Origin: Thermodesulfobacteriota bacterium
GTDB taxonomy: Bacteria; Desulfobacterota; Thermodesulfobacteria; Thermodesulfobacteriales; Thermodesulfobacteriaceae
Direction: 5' to 3'
DNA: 38,988 nt
Assembly: GCA_030578315.1 (NCBI GenBank)
Contig: JAUQQL010000011.1
Span: 1 to 38,988 of the forward strand
Shown here: one piece after another, positions 1-9,058 of the stretch
How positions within the stretch are numbered: the stretch's first letter is position 1
Layout: the number at the start of each line of letters is the position of its first letter
Program-made: the position numbers and the translations under genes
The notes under the pieces: generated by a model
Seen by the model: the letters and a program-made list of their open reading frames with translations, nothing else
Database searches by the model: none
Told to the model about the DNA's origin: nothing

Positions 1-20
1 TTGGTAAATTAAATTTTATA

Positions 21-1289
21 ATGGAGGGTGCTCTGATTTTTGTAGGTAATGAACTTCTCTCTGGGGTTGTTTTAAATACTAATAGTTTTTTAGCTTGCCA
101 GAAGTTAACTCAAGAAGGTTATTCGGTTAAAGAAATTGTAACTCTTCCTGATGAGATAAACTATTTAATAGAGTACTTAAAAAATTTTTTAAAAAAGTAC
201 GAATTTATATTGGTTTCTGGAGGTCTTGGTCCTACAGATGACGACATAACTAATTTAGCTGTTGCTAAAGCTTTTAATTTGCCTTTGATTGAGAATCCAA
301 ATTTTATTTTAGCTATATTAAACTCCAAGGAATATAAATTTTCTCAAGAAATAGCTCAAAAAATGGCTCTCCTTCCTCAAGGAGCTAAAATTCTTTCTAA
401 GGATTTTTCCATGGCTGGTTATTATCTAGAATTGAACCAAAAGCTTTTATTTTTTTTACCCGGAGTTCCTGAACAATTTAAATTTTTATTAGAAACTGAG
501 GTCTTACCTATTCTTAAAAAAAAGAAACCTTCAACTTCTAAAGTTTTTACTTTAAATTTTCGTTTTTTTGATCTTTGTGAAACCGATTTAAATCTTTTTC
601 TTAATCAAATAAAAGAGAAAAAAACTTATCAAAACATAGATGTTGGATACTATCCTATTTTTCCTGAAGTAAAGTTAGTACTTAAAGGAGAAGAAAAAGA
701 ATTAAGGCAGTTGGAGATCCTTATTAAAGAAAGATTTCAATATAATCTTGTAAGTACAGAAGACGAAAGTCTTCCCTTAGTAGTGGGGAAGCTTTTAGTT
801 CGAAAAGGAGAGAATCTTTCTGTTGCTGAATCCTGTTCAGGAGGATTTCTTTCTTCTCTAATTACCTCTATTTCCGGAAGTTCTCAGTATTTCGAAAGAG
901 GGTTTATAACTTATAGTCCTTTAAGTAAAATTGAACTTTTGGGAGTTAAAAAAGAAACTCTTGAAAAATTTGGACCAGTAAGTTTTGAAACTGCTTTAGA
1001 AATGGCAGAGGGTGCTAAAAAACAGGCTAAAACAGACTATGCTCTTTCTTTAACCGGAATAGCAGGACCTACAGGAGGAACCGAAAAAACTCCTGTAGGA
1101 ACGGTTTTTATAGGTATAGCCTCTAAAACCTTTGTCAAAGCTTATAAGTTTAGATTTCCTGGGAATAGAAAAGAAATTCAAATTTTAGCAAGTTATACTG
1201 CTCTAGATATCTTGAGGAGGACCCTTTTTTATGGTGAGAGCCTTTTTAGCTATAGATTTGCCATGGAAATTAAAGAAAAAAATTTATGA
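21..1289 (+). CDS. cinA: CinA family protein (competence/damage-inducible; nicotinamide-nucleotide amidohydrolase)
   Basis: N-terminal MoaB/CinA-type domain (GNELLSG..NTNS, VSGGLGPTDDD) and C-terminal amidohydrolase domain (SVAESCSGGFLSSLIT, GIAGPTGGTEKTPVGTV). Confidence 0.95.
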   Translation: MEGALIFVGNELLSGVVLNTNSFLACQKLTQEGYSVKEIVTLPDEINYLIEYLKNFLKKYEFILVSGGLGPTDDDITNLAVAKAFNLPLIENPNFILAILNSKEYKFSQEIAQKMALLPQGAKILSKDFSMAGYYLELNQKLLFFLPGVPEQFKFLLETEVLPILKKKKPSTSKVFTLNFRFFDLCETDLNLFLNQIKEKKTYQNIDVGYYPIFPEVKLVLKGEEKELRQLEILIKERFQYNLVSTEDESLPLVVGKLLVRKGENLSVAESCSGGFLSSLITSISGSSQYFERGFITYSPLSKIELLGVKKETLEKFGPVSFETALEMAEGAKKQAKTDYALSLTGIAGPTGGTEKTPVGTVFIGIASKTFVKAYKFRFPGNRKEIQILASYTALDILRRTLFYGESLFSYRFAMEIKEKNL

Positions 1290-1809
1290 ATTAAGTCTTT
1301 TACCTATCCCTGACTCTTTAAAGGTTAAATGGGTAGAAGAAAAAAACTTACATTTAACTTTAAAATTTTTTGGTAACATTTCAGAAAATTTATTAGAGGA
1401 ACTTTATAAAGAAACTTTTAACAGTTTTCAAAATTTTATAAGTTTTGAGCTAGTTATAAACGATTTAGGATACTTTTCAGAAAAAGCCTCTCCAAGAGTA
1501 GTGTGGATAGGAATAAAAGATGAAGAAAAAAAGCTTGCAGAAGTTTACGAGAATCTAAAAAAAATATTTAAAAAATATAAAATAAAAGATACTTCGGAAA
1601 AGTTTCATCCTCATATTACCTTATTTAGAATTAAAAAATTAGGTAGTAAAGAAGATTTCGAAAAGTATTTTAATAAACTTAGTTCACGAGCCAATTTTTT
1701 ATTAAAAAATTTGAAATTTTCAGTAAGTGACTTAACTTTCTATAAAAGTACCCTTTATTCAAGCGGGCCTGTGTACGAAGTACTATATAAGGTTTATTTT
1801 AAAAATTGA
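1231..1809 (+). CDS. thpR: RNA 2',3'-cyclic phosphodiesterase (2H/LigT family)
   Basis: Two HxTx motifs (HLTLKFFG and HPHITLFR), N-terminus MVRAFLAIDLP, ~192 aa; RBS-like GAGGAGG upstream within cinA. Confidence 0.92.
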   Translation: MVRAFLAIDLPWKLKKKIYELSLLPIPDSLKVKWVEEKNLHLTLKFFGNISENLLEELYKETFNSFQNFISFELVINDLGYFSEKASPRVVWIGIKDEEKKLAEVYENLKKIFKKYKIKDTSEKFHPHITLFRIKKLGSKEDFEKYFNKLSSRANFLLKNLKFSVSDLTFYKSTLYSSGPVYEVLYKVYFKN

Positions 1810-1824
1810 AAGGAGGTTAAAGAA

Positions 1825-2874
1825 GTGAACAAAGAAGTAATTTGTTTTTTTGAGATGCCTTTTGAGTGGCAAAGAGAAAAGTATCTTAATAAATTAAAAA
1901 ATAAACTTAAAGAAATTAATAAAGAGGTTGAAATTTATTTTGTAGATTATCCTTTAGATGAAACCACTGTTCGGATGCACCCAGAAATTTCTATTGCGGT
2001 AATTTATATTAATTCTTATATAACTTCTAAAGTTTTAGAAAAATTATCTAATCTTAAATTTTTGATTACTAGAACAACAGGCATAGACCATATTGACCTT
2101 TTAGCTTCTAAACGCCAAGGAGTTACTGTAGCAAATATTCCTTATTACGCTTCTATAACTGTTACAGAACACACTATTGCTCTTATGTTTGCTTTAGCTA
2201 GAAAAATGAGAGAAGTTTTACAAAAAACTCAAAAATTTCGGTTTTCGCGAGATGGGCTTTTAGGCCTAGACCTTTGCGGTAAAACTATAGGAGTTATTGG
2301 TACAGGAAATATAGGAAAAGAAATAGTTAGAATAGCTTATGGAATTGGTATGAAAATCTTGGCTTATGATATAAACCCTTCTCAAGAGTTAATAGAAAAA
2401 TATCAAGTAAAGTATGTGAGTTTAGAAGAACTTCTTGAAAACTCAGATGTAATTATTGTAATGGTTCCTTACTATTCTAAAACTCACCATCTTATTAATA
2501 AAAATAATATTAAATTAATAAAAGAAACTGCTATGTTAATTAACACAGCTAGAGGACCTATAGTTGATACAGAAGCTTTAATTTGGGCTTTAGAAAATGG
2601 AAAACTTAAAGGTGGGGTAGCTATAGATGTTTTTGAAGGAGAAAAAGTTTTATTACAAAATCTTTATTTAAAAGAAGGATACCATTGTCCTGAAGAAGAA
2701 AAAAAGGCTCTTAAAACCCTTCATCTATTAAAATATCCTAATGTAATGCTAACTCCTCATGTAGCTCACTACAGTATAGAGGCTATAGACAGAGTTATAG
2801 ACTGTGTGGTTGAAGAGATTGCCTATTTTCTTTTATACGGAACAAGTAAAGTTTCTTTTAAGGTTTATTTTTGA
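1825..2874 (+). CDS. D-2-hydroxyacid dehydrogenase (NAD-dependent), paralog 1
   Basis: GVIGTGNIGKEI Rossmann motif, INTARGPIVDTEAL, AIDVFEGE, LTPHVAHYS; catalytic Arg/Glu/His apparently present. GTG start after AAAGGAGG. Confidence 0.9.
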   Translation: MNKEVICFFEMPFEWQREKYLNKLKNKLKEINKEVEIYFVDYPLDETTVRMHPEISIAVIYINSYITSKVLEKLSNLKFLITRTTGIDHIDLLASKRQGVTVANIPYYASITVTEHTIALMFALARKMREVLQKTQKFRFSRDGLLGLDLCGKTIGVIGTGNIGKEIVRIAYGIGMKILAYDINPSQELIEKYQVKYVSLEELLENSDVIIVMVPYYSKTHHLINKNNIKLIKETAMLINTARGPIVDTEALIWALENGKLKGGVAIDVFEGEKVLLQNLYLKEGYHCPEEEKKALKTLHLLKYPNVMLTPHVAHYSIEAIDRVIDCVVEEIAYFLLYGTSKVSFKVYF

Positions 2875-2909
2875 TAATTAAAATAATAAAAAAAGGAGGA
2901 AAGATTTTT

Positions 2910-3956
2910 ATGTCTGAAAAAATTTGTTTTTTTGAAATTACTCAAGACTGGCAACCAGAAATTTATTCACAAAAAATAAAAATGAAATTAGAGGAAGTTC
3001 AAAAAAAAGCTGAAATTATTTTTGTAGACGAACCTTTAAAAGAAGAAAATGCAGGAAATTATTGGGACATTTCTATAGCTTCTATTTATTTAGATTCTTT
3101 AATTACTGAAAATGTCTTACAAAAGATGCCTGCCTTAAAACTGATTATAACTAGAACTGCGGGTTTTGATCACATAGATATATTAGCCTGTAAACGAAAA
3201 GGGATAGCTGTTTCTAATATCCCAAGTTATGCTCCTACTACAGCTGCAGAATATGTATTTAGTTTAATTTTTACTTTGGCTAGAAAACTTCATGTAGCGT
3301 TTGAAAAGGTCAAAAATTTTGATTTTTCAAGAGAAGGGCTTTTAGGCATAGATCTTTTCCAAAAAACTATAGGGATTATTGGAACAGGAAATATTGGAAG
3401 TGAAGTAGCAAGACTAGCTTATGGAATAGGGATGAGAATTTTAGCTTATGATATCAATCCTTCTCGGTGGCTGGTAGAGAAGTATAAAGTTGAATATGTT
3501 TCTTTAGAACATCTTCTTAGAGAATCTGATGTTATAGTTATAATGATTCCTTTTTATTCTAAAACTTATCACTTTATAAACAAAGAAAATATTAAGTTAG
3601 TTAAAGAAAACTCTATGTTAATAAATGTAGCTAGAGGACCGCTTATTGATACAGATGCCTTACTTTGGGCTTTAGAGAATGGAAAACTCAAAGGAGGTAT
3701 AGCTTTGGATGTCTTTGAGGGAGACCATTTATTTTTAGAAGAACTTTACTTAAAAGATAAAGTTATTCCGTGGGAGGAGTGTCAAAAAAGTTTAAAAGCT
3801 TTAAAACTTTTAAGCTATCCTCAAATAATTTACACTCCAAGATTAGCTGACTACACTGAAGAAGGTCTAGAAAAATTAAAAGATTTAGTTATAAGAGATA
3901 TTGTTCACTTCTTAACTTATGGGAGTTGTCTTAGTCAGGTAGAACCTTACTTTTAA
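2910..3956 (+). CDS. D-2-hydroxyacid dehydrogenase-like protein, paralog 2 (catalytic His and Glu positions substituted)
   Basis: Clear tandem paralog of the preceding gene (ICFFE..., GIIGTGNIGSEVARLAYGIGM, INVARGPLIDTDALLWALENGKLKGGIALDVFEGD, YTPRLADYT). ATG at 2910 follows AAAAGGAGG; the ORF-track start at 2871 is less likely. Confidence 0.88.
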   Translation: MSEKICFFEITQDWQPEIYSQKIKMKLEEVQKKAEIIFVDEPLKEENAGNYWDISIASIYLDSLITENVLQKMPALKLIITRTAGFDHIDILACKRKGIAVSNIPSYAPTTAAEYVFSLIFTLARKLHVAFEKVKNFDFSREGLLGIDLFQKTIGIIGTGNIGSEVARLAYGIGMRILAYDINPSRWLVEKYKVEYVSLEHLLRESDVIVIMIPFYSKTYHFINKENIKLVKENSMLINVARGPLIDTDALLWALENGKLKGGIALDVFEGDHLFLEELYLKDKVIPWEECQKSLKALKLLSYPQIIYTPRLADYTEEGLEKLKDLVIRDIVHFLTYGSCLSQVEPYF

Positions 3957-5134
3957 AAACTATATCCTGCAGACACTACAGAAACCATAGAACCTGGTCC
4001 GAAAGGAAGACCTTCCTGATAGTAAATTTCTAAAGATCCTTTTAAATTAGCCTTACGAATAAGTAGACATAAAACATAAAGGCATCCAATTCCACAAATT
4101 TTCATATCTTTGTATTCTTCTACTTTTTCTAAAAATTTTTCTTCTTCTCCATTTACCGAAAGTTCTAATAAAGTTTTATCAACTTCTAAGGCTCTTAATT
4201 TGTGAGCTTCAGTTGCAGGAAATAAGTCTCCATATCTAATACCTAGGTGACAGAAATCTATTCCTAAAACTATATAAGTCTTTTCATCCATTAATTCTAA
4301 TATTCCTTCTACAAAAGCATTTACTAAATCTTTTTGGTTAAGAATATTAGATAAAGAGCCTATTAAAATAGGTAAAATTACGAATTCTTCTCTTAATAAG
4401 TAATGTAGAAACAAAGCCTGAAATTCAATAGAGTGTTCCCACTTATGTGCTATGTGGTCAAAATAAAGTTCTAGTTTTTTGCTACGGTTAAGATAAAAAA
4501 GTCCACCTCGATCATTTTTAATTATACCAAAAGGGGTGGCTAAGTTTTTAGTTAAAACCGAATAAGGAAGGTCTAAGTAGTGTCCCACTCCTAATACAAT
4601 TATTCTTGCACCAGCTGAAGGTTTAAATTTGCTGTAACTTTCTCCAAAAGCCTTAGCTCCTACTTTTATATCTATGTGAGGGGCAATAAGAATTTTAGGA
4701 GAACTGGAAGAACTTTTGGCTAACTTTAAAATATCTTCTACAAAAAACTTAGCTTCGGAAGAAGAAAGAGGATAAGCTTTATCAGCAAAAACCATAGGTC
4801 TAACTTTAAGCTCAAGCCACTTAGTATAAACCTTGTTTTTAATTTCCTCAAATTTTTCACTCCACAAAAAGCCTTTTTCGTCGAGGTATTTTACTATTTT
4901 TTGAATTTCTTCTAAAGGCACCAAAGTTCCCAATTTTTTGGTTGCCTCCACCTGTAGATCTCTTAAGTCATGATTTCCATCCATCAGAGCTAATAAAAAT
5001 CCCAAACTTTGAGGAATAATTAGAATCTCTTCTACTAATCCTACAGGGTCTCTTAATAAAAAAACAGGTTGACCCTGCCACTGAGATGGAATAGCATCAA
5101 TTTGTCTTAAAATAGGTTTATAGTCTGGACTCAT
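3953..5134 (-). CDS. MEMO1-family / AmmeMemoRadiSam system protein B
   Basis: LIAPHIDIKVGAKAFGESYSKF, VLGVGHYLDLPYS, WEHSIEFQALFLHYLL, GIDFCHLG, CGIGCLYV; start refined to MSPDYK, which removes overlap with the upstream gene. Confidence 0.85.
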   Translation of the reverse strand: MSPDYKPILRQIDAIPSQWQGQPVFLLRDPVGLVEEILIIPQSLGFLLALMDGNHDLRDLQVEATKKLGTLVPLEEIQKIVKYLDEKGFLWSEKFEEIKNKVYTKWLELKVRPMVFADKAYPLSSSEAKFFVEDILKLAKSSSSSPKILIAPHIDIKVGAKAFGESYSKFKPSAGARIIVLGVGHYLDLPYSVLTKNLATPFGIIKNDRGGLFYLNRSKKLELYFDHIAHKWEHSIEFQALFLHYLLREEFVILPILIGSLSNILNQKDLVNAFVEGILELMDEKTYIVLGIDFCHLGIRYGDLFPATEAHKLRALEVDKTLLELSVNGEEEKFLEKVEEYKDMKICGIGCLYVLCLLIRKANLKGSLEIYYQEGLPFGPGSMVSVVSAGYSF

Positions 5135-5136
5135 TT

Positions 5137-5919
5137 TTAGCTTGCCTCTCCAAAATCTTCTGAAGTTAATTCTTCGCAAGCTACTTTTACTCTTTCTATA
5201 GCAGAATAGAAATTCTCTTCTATTGTTCTTACTCTTACACCAAAAGCTTTCTGAACGGCTTTTCTTACAATTTCACCCTTAAGTAGAGCGTTTTCCCATC
5301 CAAATTCTGCATATTTTTGATTCACCACCTGGTTAAGCTCAAGAAGGGCTTCAGCTCTTTTTCTTCTTTCTTTAGCAGCTTCTTCTAAAGGCAAGTCTAA
5401 AAACTGATCTATTTTGGAGACGAAATTTTCATAAAAACTGGCTGGAAATCTACCATCATATTCTTCTATAGCAAATCCAAAAGTTATAAAAATAGGGTCT
5501 TTAAAATAAGTAAAAAGTTCGCTTTCTATTATTTCAGGATTTTCTTTTAGCAAGTCCATATACAACCGATAAGCCTGTTTAGATTTTTCTTTTACATTGG
5601 GAGGTTTTTCAGTATTAAACTCTAAAATATAGTGATAAAGACTTTCATCTACCACAATACCTAAAATTTCTCTTGCTCCTAAATCCCTCATAGCTTCTAA
5701 ACGGTGTCTTCCATCCACCACATAATATTTACCATCCTTAGGAGCAACTATTATAGGAGTTAAAAAACCTAATTTTTCTATAACCATTTCTAAATGTTTT
5801 TTTAAACTTTCCGATAAGTCTCTTTGAAAAGGAGGAATGAATATTTCGTCCAACTTAAAAAGAGCTAATTTGAGAGTTTGTTTTCTTACAGGTTCTTCAA
5901 AAGTAGCAATTTCTTTCAT
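5137..5919 (-). CDS. ParB/Srx N-terminal-domain protein (ParB-like)
   Basis: IFIPPFQRDLSESLKKHLEMVIEKLGFLTPIIVAPKDGKYYVVDGRHRLEAMRDLGA matches the ParB N-terminal domain (R-x-H variant DGRHR). No obvious HTH seen by eye. Confidence 0.8.
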   Translation of the reverse strand: MKEIATFEEPVRKQTLKLALFKLDEIFIPPFQRDLSESLKKHLEMVIEKLGFLTPIIVAPKDGKYYVVDGRHRLEAMRDLGAREILGIVVDESLYHYILEFNTEKPPNVKEKSKQAYRLYMDLLKENPEIIESELFTYFKDPIFITFGFAIEEYDGRFPASFYENFVSKIDQFLDLPLEEAAKERRKRAEALLELNQVVNQKYAEFGWENALLKGEIVRKAVQKAFGVRVRTIEENFYSAIERVKVACEELTSEDFGEAS

Positions 5920-5951
5920 TCTCTAGATCCCCCCTTTATTTATAAAGGAGT

Positions 5952-7073
5952 TTAATCTGCACTTCTTCTTAAAAAAGTAGGAATTTCAAGTAATTCTTCG
6001 GAAATAAAATCTAAAGAAAACTTTTTTCTTCTTTCTTCTTTTTTTCTCAGTGATTCATCTAAGTAAATAACTCCCTCTTTTTCAGGAGTTGAAATTTCTT
6101 TTCCTTCTTTTAATCCTGTAGCAATTACTGTTACTCTTAATAGATCTCCCAAACTTTCGTCAAAAACTATACCCCAGAAAACTTTTGCGTCTGGGTGAAG
6201 TTCTTTAGAAATAGTAGAAGTAATAATTTGAGTTTCCTGTAAGGTTAAGGTATCAGGATGTACAGTAATATTCAGAATCAGCCCTTTAGCTCCTGAAATG
6301 GAAAGATCCTCAAGAAGGGGGCTAGATATAGCCATTTGAGTTGCAATTTCTGCCCTTTCTTCGCCACTTGCCTCTCCCATTCCCATAAGAGCTAATCCTC
6401 CACTTTCACTCATAACCATTTTTACATCAGCAAAATCCAAATTGATATAACCAGGGGAAAGAATTAAATCAGAAATTCCCTTTACTGCATAATATAATAC
6501 ATCATCTGCTTTTTTAAACATTTCAAAAAGTTTTTCTTGAGGAGAACCCAAGGTTATTAATCTGTCATTAGGTATAACTATCATAGTATCTACATATTTT
6601 TTTAGTTCTTCTAGTCCTTCTTCCGCTATTTTCATTCTATATCTTCCTTCAAAACTAAATGGTTTGGTCACCACTGCTACAGTTAAAATTTCCATTTCTT
6701 TACATATTCTGGCTATTACTGGAGAAGCTCCAGTTCCAGTACCTCCTCCCATTCCAGCAGCTATAAAAACCATATCAGTATTTTTTAGATACTCTCTAAT
6801 TTCTCTTTCACTCTCTAGAGCTGATTGTCTACCAATTTCAGGATCTCCTCCTGCTCCCAATCCTTTAGTTAAATTTTTTCCTAAATGAATTTTAATAGGA
6901 GCTAAATTAAGACTTAAAATTTTATAATCGGTGTTGGCTGCTATAAACTCTACTCCTTGAAGACCTTTTTTTATCATATTTCCTAAAGCATTTCCTCCAC
7001 CACCACCTACTCCTATAACTTTTATATTTGGTTGAATCTTGAGTTCCAAATCTTCTCCTAATGTATTAACCAT
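5952..7073 (-). CDS. ftsZ: Cell division protein FtsZ
   Basis: GVGGGGGNALGNM, GMGGGTGTGASPVIA tubulin signature, C-terminal conserved peptide ELLEIPTFLRR. Confidence 0.99.
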   Translation of the reverse strand: MVNTLGEDLELKIQPNIKVIGVGGGGGNALGNMIKKGLQGVEFIAANTDYKILSLNLAPIKIHLGKNLTKGLGAGGDPEIGRQSALESEREIREYLKNTDMVFIAAGMGGGTGTGASPVIARICKEMEILTVAVVTKPFSFEGRYRMKIAEEGLEELKKYVDTMIVIPNDRLITLGSPQEKLFEMFKKADDVLYYAVKGISDLILSPGYINLDFADVKMVMSESGGLALMGMGEASGEERAEIATQMAISSPLLEDLSISGAKGLILNITVHPDTLTLQETQIITSTISKELHPDAKVFWGIVFDESLGDLLRVTVIATGLKEGKEISTPEKEGVIYLDESLRKKEERRKKFSLDFISEELLEIPTFLRRSAD

Positions 7074-7111
7074 TTTTTTCCTCCCACCTTTCAGTTTTAG
7101 GTTTTAAAATT

Positions 7112-8326
7112 TTAAATTTTTAATCTTATAAATTCTTTAATTTTCTCCCAAAAGCTTTTACCTTTGGCTTTCTCCTCTTTTTCGGTTTCTAAAGAATTGT
7201 AAGCATAAAGCAATAATCCTACAGCAGTTGCATATTGAGGATGATAAATTTCTTCAGTAAGTCCCGGCAGTTTTGGAGGATATCCAATTCTTGTAGGTAG
7301 GTCTAAAATCTGGTCTGCAAGATAAATTATTCCTGGAAGAAGTGCAGATCCTCCGGTAAGAACCAAACCACTAGTAATTTTTGTCCTATCTCCAAGATTA
7401 TCTATTTCTGCTTCTACCAACTCTAAAAGTTCTCGCACTCTAAGTTCTAAAATTTCTGCTAAAACTTTTCTGCTTAGCTTTTTAGACGGTCTATTTCCTA
7501 TACCAGGAACTTCTATAATTTCTTCTTCATTTATTAGTTCTTTTAAACAAACTCCAAACTGAATTTTTAATTTTTCTGCTTCGGTTTTTGAGGTTCTAAG
7601 TCCTATGGCTAGATCATTAGTCAAAAGCTCTCCGCCTACAGGAATAGAAGATACAAACCTTAAAACATTATCCCAAAAGCAAACTATATCTGTAGTTCCT
7701 CCTCCAAAGTCTATAAGTAATACTCCCAATTCTTTTTCCTCGGAAGTTAAAACTGCTTCTGCAGAAGCCAGTCCCTGAAAAATTACTTCTTCAACCTCCA
7801 AATCAAGTTTTTCAAAGCATCGCATTAAATTTTGTACCACAGAACGATTAGCAGTAATAAATTGAACATGTGCTTCCAATCTCATACCAGTCATTCCAAC
7901 AGGATGTAAAATTCCTCGGTGCTGATCTACAATAAATTCTTGAGGAATAATATGTAAAATAATTCGGTCAGGAGGAAGCTCAATAGATTGAGCAGAATCT
8001 AGCACTTCTTGTACCTCGTTAGGGGTTACTTGTTTTTCTTTTAAAGCTACTACCCCCATTCCAGAAATAGTTTTAATATGACTTCCTGCTATACTAGTAT
8101 AAACATTCTTAACATTTACTTTAGCTTGAGTTTTGGCTTTTTCTATGGCACTTTTTATACTTGCAGTAGCTTCTTCTATGTTAATGACCACTCCCTTTTT
8201 TAATCCCTTAGAAGGAACTACCCCCATCCCAGTAACCCAAAGCTTACCCTCTTTTTCCTCTCCTATAAGAGCACAAATTTTGGTTGTCCCTATATCTACT
8301 ACTAAAATAGCATCTCCCTTACTCAT
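7112..8326 (-). CDS. ftsA: Cell division protein FtsA
   Basis: VVDIGTTKICALIGE, LLIDFGGGTTDI, GLVLTGGSALLPGI; C-terminal putative amphipathic helix SFWEKIKEFIRLKI. Confidence 0.98.
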   Translation of the reverse strand: MSKGDAILVVDIGTTKICALIGEEKEGKLWVTGMGVVPSKGLKKGVVINIEEATASIKSAIEKAKTQAKVNVKNVYTSIAGSHIKTISGMGVVALKEKQVTPNEVQEVLDSAQSIELPPDRIILHIIPQEFIVDQHRGILHPVGMTGMRLEAHVQFITANRSVVQNLMRCFEKLDLEVEEVIFQGLASAEAVLTSEEKELGVLLIDFGGGTTDIVCFWDNVLRFVSSIPVGGELLTNDLAIGLRTSKTEAEKLKIQFGVCLKELINEEEIIEVPGIGNRPSKKLSRKVLAEILELRVRELLELVEAEIDNLGDRTKITSGLVLTGGSALLPGIIYLADQILDLPTRIGYPPKLPGLTEEIYHPQYATAVGLLLYAYNSLETEKEEKAKGKSFWEKIKEFIRLKI

Positions 8327-8329
8327 TTT

Positions 8330-9058
8330 TTAACTCCTAAATTTAATTAAAGCCTTACCCCAGGGATAATCCATTCTTATAACTTCGATCTTGTCCATTA
8401 ACTGTTTTTCGTATAAGTAAGTTACAACCTTATCTAAACTTTTATACAAAAACTGCCAATCTTTTTCAGTAATTAAAGGAAAATAAATTTTAATATTATT
8501 TTTAGTAATAAATAAAATACTTTCATTATCTAAAATAACTTTAGCGAAACTTTCGTAAACTGGTAAATAAGATTTATTGTTTTTAAGCCAGTTTAAAAAG
8601 TTAAAAAAATTTTCTTTAAATTCTTCGTTTTTTATTTCTACTACAGGGTAAAATAAATAATCTTCAGGCAAAATCTCACTTATTATATCTCCTTTTTTAT
8701 TTACTAAAAAACCTTTATTATCTTTTATTAAAATAGCTAAAGGTTCTTTTTCTTTAATTTTTATTTCTAAAATACCCAGAAAGTTTCTTGCTACCAAAAC
8801 TTCCTCTATTCGTGGATGTTTAAGCAATTTTTCTCTTATTTTGGAAAGAGAAATCCTGTAAAGTCTCTCTCCACCTTTAAGTTCGGTAAGTTTAATAATT
8901 TCCTCTTTACTTATTTTATTATTTCCAACCACTACGATTTCCTTTAATAGAAAAAGGTCTGTAAAGTAAAGTAAGTATACAAGTATTATTAAAATTAAAG
9001 AAATTATTGATCCACAAATAAAAAACTGGTTCTTAACTAATTTTTTTATAAGTTGCAT
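8330..9058 (-). CDS. ftsQ: Cell division protein FtsQ (POTRA domain)
   Basis: Single N-terminal TM, POTRA-like FLLKEIVVVGNNKISKEEIIKLTELKGGERLYRI..., position between murB and ftsA. Confidence 0.9.
   Translation of the reverse strand: MQLIKKLVKNQFFICGSIISLILIILVYLLYFTDLFLLKEIVVVGNNKISKEEIIKLTELKGGERLYRISLSKIREKLLKHPRIEEVLVARNFLGILEIKIKEKEPLAILIKDNKGFLVNKKGDIISEILPEDYLFYPVVEIKNEEFKENFFNFLNWLKNNKSYLPVYESFAKVILDNESILFITKNNIKIYFPLITEKDWQFLYKSLDKVVTYLYEKQLMDKIEVIRMDYPWGKALIKFRS

Noticed and set aside
6664-6888. Antisense ORF (74 aa) inside ftsZ
   Set aside because: Lies over a strongly conserved coding gene on the opposite strand; low-complexity translation without family signature.
8133-8333. 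Antisense ORF inside ftsA
   Set aside because: Shadow ORF of ftsA; no independent support.
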